Assembly (NCBI GenBank): GCA_963718755.1
Contig: OY970376.1
Span: forward strand, 806,001 to 870,000
DNA length: 64,000 nt
Direction: 5' to 3'
From: VRUE01 sp963718755
GTDB lineage: Bacteria; Actinomycetota; Thermoleophilia; Solirubrobacterales; 70-9
Made by a program: the position numbers and the translations under genes. The notes beneath the pieces were generated by a model. The model made no database searches, was not told the origin of the DNA, and saw only the letters and a program-made list of their open reading frames with translations. Shown one piece after another: positions 24,565 to 31,821 of the stretch (position 1 is the first letter of the stretch; the number at the start of each line of letters is the position of its first letter).

Positions 24565-25413
24565 CTAGGCGAAGGCCTGGCTGGCGCGGCGGCGCAGGTC
24601 CGCATTGAGCAGCCCGGTGACCTGGCTGGGGCGCTCGCCGGCGGCGGGAATCGCGTCGCCGATCAGACCGCTGGCGCGGAAGCCGTAGAGCGGCGCGTCG
24701 AAGCCCGCCTCGCGAATCTTGCGGATGAGCTGCACGGCCGAGGGAGTGTCGGCGCCGGGTCCACAGAGGACGATCGCGGTCGGGTCGAGTGCGCCGAGGG
24801 CGCGCTCCATCCGCTCCTCGCCGAGCTCGTCGGAGAGCATCAGCACGCGGAAGCCGGCGCGGCGCAGGGCGAGGTCGAGAGCCTGGGCGTGAACCGCCTC
24901 GAGATCGGAGCCGCGGCTGGAATCGAGCAGCAGGATGCCGGCCGGTCGCGATGCGGTCGAGGCGAGGCGGCGGGCGCCGTGCAGCCAGCCGGTCGCCCAG
25001 CGGGCGGCGAACTCGAGCTCTGCCTCGCGTTCGGGGTCGGCGGCGAGCTCGTCGATCGCGGGCAGCAGCATCTCCTCCACGGTCCGCTCCAGCGGCCGCA
25101 GCACGAGGCTCTCCTCGACCACGCGATCGGCGGCGTCCTCGTCAAAGCTCTCGAATGCGACAAGCAGGTTGCCACCGCTGGCCGGCGCCTCCTGGCGCTG
25201 GCGCGACAGCTCGATCGCCGAGGAGATGTTGCCCGTCTCGGCGAGCGCGTCGCGCAGCGTCTGCAGCTCGACCAGCTCGTAGTTGCGATGGTTGCCGGGG
25301 GTCCGCTTCGGCACCGGGAAGCCGTAACGACGCTCCCAACTGCGCAGCGTGTTGGGGCTTACGCCCAGAACTTCGGCAGCGGCATTGGTGCGGATTCCCG
25401 GCATGCGCAGCAT
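24565..25413 (-). CDS. MerR-family regulator with cobalamin-domain-like C-terminus
   Basis: This 282-residue protein (ATG 25413; ATG 25404 also possible) has an N-terminal MerR winged helix (AAAEVLGVSPNTLRSWERRYGFPVPKRT). A helical bundle (about residues 80-165) and a Rossmann-like domain (about 165-275) follow, in the order of CarH/LitR photoreceptor regulators. In B12-binding members the Rossmann domain has an ExxxDxHxxG motif with the lower-axial His. Here the matching stretch is SSRGSDLEAVHAQALDLALR and the His is not in register, so adenosylcobalamin binding is doubtful. It may bind another ligand. It lies upstream of the exoprotein pair, in the same direction. Confidence 0.85.
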   Translation of the reverse strand: MLRMPGIRTNAAAEVLGVSPNTLRSWERRYGFPVPKRTPGNHRNYELVELQTLRDALAETGNISSAIELSRQRQEAPASGGNLLVAFESFDEDAADRVVEESLVLRPLERTVEEMLLPAIDELAADPEREAELEFAARWATGWLHGARRLASTASRPAGILLLDSSRGSDLEAVHAQALDLALRRAGFRVLMLSDELGEERMERALGALDPTAIVLCGPGADTPSAVQLIRKIREAGFDAPLYGFRASGLIGDAIPAAGERPSQVTGLLNADLRRRASQAFA

Positions 25414-25467
25414 TCTGGCACCGGTTTCCCGGGTTTACACCAGTTATGGACAGATTTCAGGAATCTG

Positions 25468-26196
25468 TCAGCGATCTTGCAAATTGCCGACGCCGACCGG
25501 CTGGCCGACCGAGCGGGCACGCCACATCGCCTCGTCGGCCTTGTGCAGGAGGGCGTCGGCCTCGTTGCCGTGCTCAGGACAGGCGACAACGCCCGCCGAG
25601 ATCCCGATCCGCAGGCCACCCGCCCGCTCGAGATCGTCGAGCTGGCTCAGCAGGCGCTCCGCCATCTGGACGCCGCCGACGGTGTCCTGCCCGGGAGCCA
25701 GCACACAGAGCGCGTCCTCCTCGAGCCGGAAGGTCTCATCGACGAGCCGGGTGCTCTCGCTCAGCGCCGCGCCCACTACCGCCAGCGCCGTCTGCCTGCC
25801 ACCGCCGGCATCGTCGTCCCGCGCCCCCGGCCCCTCGACGTCGAAGACGACCAGGGCGAAAGGCTGCTCGTAGCGCTGCTGGCATTCGAGCAGCTGGTCC
25901 AGCCGCCGCCGCATCTGGCCAGGTCGGTAGAGGCTCGGGTGCTCCTCCTCGGCAAGCGGAGCGGTGCCGTTGCCCTCCCAGAGCGTGCCGACCGCGGTCG
26001 CGGTGATCGAGCCGAACTCCTCAGCCAGCTTCTGCGCCGCGCTGGCAAAGAGAGCCGCGCTCCCCCCCTCCATCTCCTCGTGCAGCTTGCCCAGCAACGA
26101 GGCCTGCAGCACGGAGACTTCGCGTGCCAGCTTCCCGGCTCCGGCGCCATCCGCCGGGGCTGCCGAGCTAGGGCGTGTGGGAGCTTCGGTGGCCAC
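25468..26196 (-). CDS. GGDEF-domain protein with degenerate active site
   Basis: This 242-residue protein starts at a GTG (26196). An N-terminal helical stretch (about 1-85) leads to a diguanylate-cyclase fold recognisable from YRPGQMRRRLDQLLECQQRYEQPFALVVFDVEG to GLRIGISAGVVACPEHGNEADALLHKADEAMWRARS. The catalytic GGDEF is replaced by EEDAL (RLEEDALCVLA), so cyclic-di-GMP synthesis is unlikely. It may bind GTP or c-di-GMP-related ligands, or act as a protein interaction module. It lies 54 bases upstream of the MerR regulator in the same direction and could be cotranscribed with it. Confidence 0.85.
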   Translation of the reverse strand: MATEAPTRPSSAAPADGAGAGKLAREVSVLQASLLGKLHEEMEGGSAALFASAAQKLAEEFGSITATAVGTLWEGNGTAPLAEEEHPSLYRPGQMRRRLDQLLECQQRYEQPFALVVFDVEGPGARDDDAGGGRQTALAVVGAALSESTRLVDETFRLEEDALCVLAPGQDTVGGVQMAERLLSQLDDLERAGGLRIGISAGVVACPEHGNEADALLHKADEAMWRARSVGQPVGVGNLQDR

Positions 26197-26237
26197 GCCG
26201 AGACCTTGGCGATTCGGCCGGACATCAGAGCGTCAAA

Positions 26238-26256
26238 AAGTCGCAATTTGCGGCTT
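26238..26256 (-). terminator. near-perfect 19-bp palindrome followed by T-run on the minus strand
   Basis: Minus-strand AAGCCGCAAATTGCGACTT, followed by TTT, lies between the stop of the hydrolase gene (26323) and the start of the GGDEF gene (26196). It could end the hydrolase transcript or be an operator for the GGDEF gene. The remaining intergenic bases show no other clear signal. Confidence 0.45.
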
Positions 26257-26322
26257 GACACCCGTCCAGTCGAATCTAGCGAAGGTGCTCGCCAAGCTTG
26301 CGCAGAACCGTCTCGTGCGGGC

Positions 26323-28461
26323 CTAGGGGCCGGTGAAGCCCCCGGCAAAGCAGGGGCCGCCCCCGCAGTTGTCGCTCCCCAGAATCGCCCCGTCGAAGAA
26401 ATCGGAGACGAGCTGTTGCTCGGCCGGCGCCGCGCGCGGCGCCCCGTGCGGATCTTCGCCGCTGCGGCTGGGCAGGTTCTCGTAGGGCGGTGGTTCGACC
26501 CCGATCTGCTCGCCCGGATTGAGCGGGTCATCGCGCACCGGTCCGATGTCCCAGTAGTAGATCGCCGACCCGGTGTGCGGGTAGTCGCGGATCGCCGGCA
26601 CGCGCCAGAGCACTTCGGTATCCGGCCAGCGACCCGGAAAGAGCACTGGCCGGTGGGCGGCTGCGCCAACCGTCCGCGCCTCGACGTCGGCCTGGTAGAT
26701 CGTGACCTGGTGGTCGCCGAAGGCGACGTTCATCAACACCTGGTGCGGTGGCGTGCCCGGCAGGGGATCGTCGGTCATCCGCCCCGCGTAGCCATTTGGC
26801 TCGCCGCGATCCCAGAGCATCTGGATCAGATTGAGGATCAGCGGGCGCGCGGTCTCGTTCGGATAGGACGGGTAGAAGACCCCCGCGAACGGGTCGAAGT
26901 CGACCGAGCGGGGCAGCAGCACCGAGTAGTTCATCGCCGGCACGCCGAGTGAGGCGCGGGTGAAGTCCGGCGCGACCGCGGTCAGGGCGCCGCCCATGAT
27001 CCCGCCCTGGCTGTTGCCGTTGTAGAAGAGCTCGCTGGTGTCGAGGGCCGAGCCGCTGCCCAGCGTGCCGTCCTGGTGGAAGGCGGGGCTGGTGGTGAAG
27101 CCGGAGGGGCTGATCATCGCCCGCCCCAGGTAGAGCTCGTTGAGCAGGCCCTGCTGGAGGCGGTCGGGAAGCGTCGGGAAGCGCGAAAGGTCCTGCAGGG
27201 CGAAGATCGCCACCGGCACATCGGCCGCGGACATGCCTATCTCATCGGTCGCGCACTGGACTATCCCGTGCGCCTGGCTGAGGCTGCGCTGGGGACTCGA
27301 CCCCACCTCGGAGGCGCTGCCGAACAAGCCGTGCCCGTAGAGCGAGGGCCGTCCCTCCCCGGCCGGGCCACTGGCAACCGAGGCAGGGACGATGCAGTCG
27401 AAGTTGGCGATCCAGATGCCGTTCTGGAGTGGCGAGCCGCCGGCATCGAGCTGGAAGGTGCCGCCCGGCGCGCAGCTCGGGAACAAGAAACAGGGCACCT
27501 GGAAGGTGCCTTTCACGCGACGGGCGATCTGGCCAGGGTTGGGTTCCTCTTCGACGCTGAGCACCTGGAAGCTCGGTGAGCTGCCCTGCGGGATGCCGTC
27601 GGCGAGGTCGGTGTCGCCGAGCTGGGCGAAGGCCTCGTCGCGAATCGAGAGCTCGCGGCCGGCGTTGTTCAGGTCGCTGGCGACAGTGAAGTCCCAAGCG
27701 AGGTAGAGGTCGTCGCGATCGATGCCTGCCTTGCGCAGCCGCTTGAACAGACCGCGGAAGTGCTTGCGGCGGGCGTTGATCTCGTCCTGCTTGGAAGGCA
27801 CCCGGTCGCGGTAGTAGCGAAAGGCGGCGGGGGCTTCGATCTCCGCGCCGGCGGCGTTGCGCAGGTTGCGCAGGGCGACGATGTAGCGGTGGCCGGAGTT
27901 GAAGTTGACGGCGGGGTGGATCTCGAGCGCGGCCTTGGCCGGGTCGGTGGCGGTGGAGTCGATCTCGACCCAGATTGGCCAGCGCTTGCCGCTGTCCGCA
28001 TCGATGACCACGACCGGTGCGCTTGGCCGCCGGTAGCGGCCGATGTGGTTTATCGGCACCGCGCCCGTCGTACGGACGTCGGCGACCGTGTCGATGCCCG
28101 GCACCTTGAGCAGGATCGTCGCGCCGGGGCTGAAGCCATCGGAGGCGTTGTAGGGGTCGGCGGAAATGTGAGAGCCGAGGACGTTGGCCGGCATCCCAGT
28201 GGTCTCGAAGTCGATCCGCACGCCGGTCGGACTATTTGCGTCCGGCACCGTGTAGTAGTCGTCGGGGAAGGGCAGCATGCAGAGGGGGTTGTCCGGCTCG
28301 GCGATGAAGTCGCAGCTCTCCGCGTTCGACATGTCGATCGGCGGCAGGCTCTTCGGCTTGCCGTGTGGGTGCGACGGGGGCGCGGCGGTCGCCGCCCCGG
28401 GCAGGGCCACCGCCAGCACCGCAGCCATTGCGGCCGGCACAACCATCAAACGAGTCCTCAT
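26323..28461 (-). CDS. secreted alpha/beta-hydrolase-like protein
   Basis: The ATG at 28461 follows GGAGG at good spacing and begins a signal peptide (MRTRLMVVPAAMAAVLAVAL, cut near ATA). The 712-residue protein has an N-terminal beta-rich region of about 230 residues (PLCMLPFPDDYYTVPD...). A hydrolase core follows, with nucleophile elbow YNGNSQGG (Ser484), GHGLFGSASE near the oxyanion region, and the likely catalytic His in FGDHQVT (H584). The layout resembles large bacterial secreted lipases/esterases whose N-terminal domain precedes the hydrolase. The substrate is unknown. Paired Cys (CFLFPSC, CGGGPC) suggest disulfides. Confidence 0.82.
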   Translation of the reverse strand: MRTRLMVVPAAMAAVLAVALPGAATAAPPSHPHGKPKSLPPIDMSNAESCDFIAEPDNPLCMLPFPDDYYTVPDANSPTGVRIDFETTGMPANVLGSHISADPYNASDGFSPGATILLKVPGIDTVADVRTTGAVPINHIGRYRRPSAPVVVIDADSGKRWPIWVEIDSTATDPAKAALEIHPAVNFNSGHRYIVALRNLRNAAGAEIEAPAAFRYYRDRVPSKQDEINARRKHFRGLFKRLRKAGIDRDDLYLAWDFTVASDLNNAGRELSIRDEAFAQLGDTDLADGIPQGSSPSFQVLSVEEEPNPGQIARRVKGTFQVPCFLFPSCAPGGTFQLDAGGSPLQNGIWIANFDCIVPASVASGPAGEGRPSLYGHGLFGSASEVGSSPQRSLSQAHGIVQCATDEIGMSAADVPVAIFALQDLSRFPTLPDRLQQGLLNELYLGRAMISPSGFTTSPAFHQDGTLGSGSALDTSELFYNGNSQGGIMGGALTAVAPDFTRASLGVPAMNYSVLLPRSVDFDPFAGVFYPSYPNETARPLILNLIQMLWDRGEPNGYAGRMTDDPLPGTPPHQVLMNVAFGDHQVTIYQADVEARTVGAAAHRPVLFPGRWPDTEVLWRVPAIRDYPHTGSAIYYWDIGPVRDDPLNPGEQIGVEPPPYENLPSRSGEDPHGAPRAAPAEQQLVSDFFDGAILGSDNCGGGPCFAGGFTGP

Positions 28462-28600
28462 TGGAATCCTCCGCACATCGGAGGTCGGCCCCCTACCGGC
28501 CCCAATCCGAGTCGCGAGACGCGCCGGACCTCGTTCCTAAGGACCCTCCCTACCCCGCGGACTCAGCGCCAAACGCCCGCTCTAGGATGAAGATCGACAC

Positions 28601-28840
28601 ATGCCCGAGGGGAGCAAAAAACTCAACTGGCGTGCCTGGGCCGTCGGCATCCTGGTCGCCCTGGTCGTCATCGTCGCCCTGCAGAACTCCCAGCAGGTCA
28701 GGGTCGACGTCCTCTTCGTCACCGTCGACGCCCCGCTCATCGTCACGCTGCTGGCGGCCGTCGCGATCGGCGCGCTGATCGGCTACGTGACCCCGGTCGT
28801 CCGCCGCCATCGCCGCGACGAGCGCCGCAAGGGCGCCTGA
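28601..28840 (+). CDS. LapA-domain (DUF1049) small membrane protein
   Basis: This 79-residue protein has two membrane helices (about 12-30 and 44-66) around ALQNSQQVRVDVLF, the signature of LapA/DUF1049 proteins, and a basic cytoplasmic tail (RRHRRDERRK). In E. coli, LapA works with LapB in controlling lipopolysaccharide synthesis. Actinobacteria lack that pathway, so the role here is unknown. It is divergent from the hydrolase gene and converges on recR with two bases between stops. Confidence 0.85.
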   Translation: MPEGSKKLNWRAWAVGILVALVVIVALQNSQQVRVDVLFVTVDAPLIVTLLAAVAIGALIGYVTPVVRRHRRDERRKGA

Positions 28841-28842
28841 CC

Positions 28843-29448
28843 TCAGTCGAGGGTGCGGCGGCCGGCGAAGGCGTTGCCGAGGGTGACCTCGTCGGCGTGC
28901 TCGAGGTCGGCGCCGATCGGCAGGCCACTGGCAAGGCGAGTGACGATGACCTGACCGCGAAGCTGGTCGGCGATGTGGAGGGCGGTGGCCTCGCCGGTGG
29001 TGGTCGGGTTGGTGGCGAGGATGACCTCGCGCACGCCGCCCTCGCCGACACGGCGCAGCAGCTCGGCGATCTTCAGGTCGCCGGCGTCGACGCCGTCGAT
29101 CGGCGAGAGCGCGCCGCCGAGTACGTGGTAGAGGCCGCGGTACTCGTGGGTGCGCTCGATCGGGATCACGTCGGCGGGCTCCTCGACCACGCAGATCGTC
29201 TCTTGGTCGCGGCTGGAGTCGGAGCAGATGCGGCAGAGCGGTCCCTCGGAGAGGTTGAAGCAGCGCTCGCAGAGGCCGACCTTCTCCTTCACCTCGCGGA
29301 TCGCCACGGCAAGAGCCGCCGCCTCCTCGTCGGGGGCGCGGAGGATGTGGAAGGCGAGTCGCTGGGCGGTGCGCTGGCCGATTCCCGGCAGTCGCGAGAG
29401 CTCGGCGACGAGACGGGAGAGCGGCGCCGGGCCCTCAGAGCCGCTCAT
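28843..29448 (-). CDS. recR: recombination mediator protein RecR
   Basis: RecR is a 201-residue ring-forming DNA-binding protein that with RecF/RecO loads RecA at gaps. It has the helix-hairpin-helix LSRLPGIGQRTAQRLAFHIL, a four-Cys zinc finger (C60, C63, C72, C75), a Toprim segment (ICVVEEPADVIPIERT), and the conserved GGALSPIDG and ATNPTTTGEATA motifs. Length and order match the family. It follows dnaX and ebfC, the standard bacterial cluster. Confidence 0.97.
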   Translation of the reverse strand: MSGSEGPAPLSRLVAELSRLPGIGQRTAQRLAFHILRAPDEEAAALAVAIREVKEKVGLCERCFNLSEGPLCRICSDSSRDQETICVVEEPADVIPIERTHEYRGLYHVLGGALSPIDGVDAGDLKIAELLRRVGEGGVREVILATNPTTTGEATALHIADQLRGQVIVTRLASGLPIGADLEHADEVTLGNAFAGRRTLD

Positions 29449-29514
29449 GACACAGAGACTTCGCCGGTGCTCCGGTCACGAAGAGTCAGATATGCACGCT
29501 CCCTCCGCACCGGC

Positions 29515-29859
29515 TCAGGGTCCGGGGAGGCCGGGCATGCCTCCCATGCCGCCGGTAATCCCGCCCATTTTCGAGCTGGCCAGGTCCTGGGCGGCGCGCA
29601 GCGCCTCGTTGACCGCGGCCTGGACCATGTCGGCGAGGATCTCGGCCTCCTCGGGGTCGATCGCCTCGGGGTCGATCGCGATCTCGCGCAGGGTCAGGTC
29701 GCCGCCCATCTTCACCTTGACCATGCCGCCGCCGGCGCTGGCCTCGACCACCTCGTCTTTGAGCTGCTCCTGCGCCTCGAGCATCTGCTGCTGCATCTGC
29801 TGCGCCTGTTTCATCAGCGCGTTCACGTCAAAGCCCCCAGGGCCGCCCCTAGCCATCAA
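29515..29859 (-). CDS. ebfC: YbaB/EbfC nucleoid-associated protein
   Basis: This 114-residue small dimeric DNA-binding protein has the typical Gln/Met-rich helix (KQAQQMQQQMLEAQEQLKD), the core GGMVKVKMGGDLTLREIAIDPEAID and a Gly/Met-rich tail (SSKMGGITGGMGGMPG). The ATG overlaps the dnaX stop as ATGA. Homologues coat DNA and affect gene expression; the dnaX-ebfC-recR order is widely conserved. Confidence 0.95.
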   Translation of the reverse strand: MMARGGPGGFDVNALMKQAQQMQQQMLEAQEQLKDEVVEASAGGGMVKVKMGGDLTLREIAIDPEAIDPEEAEILADMVQAAVNEALRAAQDLASSKMGGITGGMGGMPGLPGP

Positions 29860-31760
29860 CCGACCTCCTCGGCGTCGAATTCGCTCTTGATCTTCTCCAC
29901 CAGCGCGGCATGATCGACGCCGCTGTCCTCCGTTTCAGCCTCAGAGGGAAAGTCCTCTCCGTCGAGGACCGTGTAGACGGGGCGCAGCTTCTCCCCCACC
30001 ACGGTCTCCAGCGCCGCCGCCATCTGCTCCCGCTTGTCGGGCGCCTCGGCCTTGCGCTTGTTGAAGGTGTGATCGGCGGGAAAGCCGATGGTGAGGCTCG
30101 AATCCTCAGCATCGAACGCAACCGGTCGCGCGCCCTCGAAGGTCGCCGCCAAGGCCGGGGCCGTTTGCAGCAGCTGGTCTAGGACGGCGGGCCAGACCTT
30201 CTTCACTTGCTCAAGGTCGAGGTGGCCCGCGGGTCCTGGCGAGGGCCCGGGGGTGTCCGGCCTGCCGCTGGGTTTCTCGCCAGCTGCGTCTTCGGCACTC
30301 GCTGAGTCAGTGGGGCGAGAAACAGGACGCCGCGCCTGGCCGGACACCCCCGGGCCCTCGCCACCCGCGGGAGAGTCGCCAGCTTTAGACACTGAAGGCT
30401 TGGTGGCCTCACTCGCTTCAGACGCCGAGGGCTTGATCGGCTCGTCCGTGTCTTCTGAAGCTTCCGGGCTCGGGGGGTCAGCTGGAGGCACCTCTGCCGC
30501 GGGTGGCGGCGTAGGGGGGACCTCCCCTGAGGAAGCTTTAGCTACCGGAGGGGGAGGTGGGTCCCCTGCGCCGACAGGACCCGCGGCCCGGGGAGCTTCC
30601 GTCCCTTGCTGCTCAAGCCTCTCGATGCGCCTCAGCAACCCCTCGGTGCTGGGATCGAGATCTGGGCGAGCCGCTTTCAGGAGCGCGATCTCCACGGCCA
30701 TGCGGGCGTCGTCGCCCTCGCGGACCGCGGTGAGCGCGGTGGAGAGCTCGTCGATGGTTCGGACCAGCGTCGCGGCGCCGATCGCCTGGGCTTGAGCCGC
30801 GAGGCGACCTTGGTCGGTCGCGGTGACGACGAAGGTGTTGGGCACCTCGCCAATCGTCTGGGTGACGAGCAGGTGACGCAGATGGCCAAGGAGATCGCGG
30901 GCAAACTGGGAGGGGTCGCGGCCGGAGCGAGCCATCTCCTCCACCCCGAGCAGCACGCCCTTCGGATCCTCGGCGATCACCGCGTCGACGGCGCCGAAGA
31001 GCAGCTCGGCGTCGGCCGCCCCCAGCAGTTGCAGCACGTCTTCAAGTCCCACCTCGTTACCGCCGTAGGCGACCAGCTGATCGAGCGTGCCAAGCGCGTC
31101 GCGGAAGCTGCCCGAGGCGGAGCGGGCGATCGTCGCCACCGCGCCCTGGTCAACCTCAATCCCTTCCGCCGCAGCGACCCGCTCCAGCACCTCGGAGATC
31201 TGCTCCAGCGAGGGGCGCTGAAAGTCGAAGCGCTGACAGCGGTCGGCGATCGTCGCCATCACCTTGTGCGACTCGGTCGTCGCCAATACGAAGACGGTGT
31301 TCGGCGGCGGCTCCTCCAGCGTCTTGAGGAAGGCGTTCCAGGCCTCTTTGGTCAGCATGTGCGCCTCGTCGAGGATGTAGACCTTCCAGCGGCCGCCGGT
31401 GGGCGCGTAGGCGACCCGCTCGCGCAGGTCGCGGACGTCGTCGACGGAGCGATTCGAGGCGGCGTCCATCTCGATCACGTCGACCGAGCTGCCGGCGGCG
31501 ATCGTCAGGCACGATTCGCACTCCCCGCAGGGGGTCACCGTCGGCCCACCACGCTCACAGTTGAGCGAGCGAGCGAGGATCTTCGCCATCGAGGTCTTGC
31601 CGGTCCCGCGCGAGCCGACGAAGAGGTAGGCGTGGTGGACCTTGCCCTGCTCGACCGCGTTGCGCAGGGTGCGGACGACGTGCTGCTGGCCGACCACCTC
31701 CTCGAAGGAACCGGGCCGGTGACGCCTATACAGGGAGGTCGAATCGCTGGAAGAGGGCAC
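29856..31760 (-). CDS. dnaX: DNA polymerase III subunit gamma/tau
   Basis: DnaX is the motor of the clamp loader. A GTG at 31760 gives 634 residues starting at YRRHRPGSFEEVVGQ. Motifs: Walker A GSRGTGKT (49-56), zinc Cys68/78/81/84, Walker B with DEAH (131-134), the arginine-finger motif SRFRD seen as ASGSFRDALGTLDQL. Residues about 385-535 are a low-complexity Pro/Ser/Glu/Ala linker that contains the nested palindrome at 30237-30363. A conserved-looking C-terminal tau-like domain (VWPAVLDQLLQTAPALAATFEGARP) follows. A programmed gamma product cannot be confirmed. Confidence 0.96.
   Translation of the reverse strand: MPSSSDSTSLYRRHRPGSFEEVVGQQHVVRTLRNAVEQGKVHHAYLFVGSRGTGKTSMAKILARSLNCERGGPTVTPCGECESCLTIAAGSSVDVIEMDAASNRSVDDVRDLRERVAYAPTGGRWKVYILDEAHMLTKEAWNAFLKTLEEPPPNTVFVLATTESHKVMATIADRCQRFDFQRPSLEQISEVLERVAAAEGIEVDQGAVATIARSASGSFRDALGTLDQLVAYGGNEVGLEDVLQLLGAADAELLFGAVDAVIAEDPKGVLLGVEEMARSGRDPSQFARDLLGHLRHLLVTQTIGEVPNTFVVTATDQGRLAAQAQAIGAATLVRTIDELSTALTAVREGDDARMAVEIALLKAARPDLDPSTEGLLRRIERLEQQGTEAPRAAGPVGAGDPPPPPVAKASSGEVPPTPPPAAEVPPADPPSPEASEDTDEPIKPSASEASEATKPSVSKAGDSPAGGEGPGVSGQARRPVSRPTDSASAEDAAGEKPSGRPDTPGPSPGPAGHLDLEQVKKVWPAVLDQLLQTAPALAATFEGARPVAFDAEDSSLTIGFPADHTFNKRKAEAPDKREQMAAALETVVGEKLRPVYTVLDGEDFPSEAETEDSGVDHAALVEKIKSEFDAEEVG
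30237..30363. repeat. nested perfect palindrome in frame inside the dnaX linker
   Basis: Outer arms of 25 bp (30237-30261 and 30339-30363) are perfect reverse complements. Inside them is a second 10-bp perfect pair (30272-30281 and 30314-30323, GTTTCTCGCC/GGCGAGAAAC). The 127-bp unit is wholly coding and is read through in frame as Pro/Gly/Arg/Ser-rich linker. Such length and perfection exceed chance even at high GC. Confidence 0.8.
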
Positions 31761-31821
31761 TGCGGCCAGTGTATCCGCGTCGGTCGGCCGCTTGACCCGG
31801 TGGCATCGGTAGGTTGCGCCG

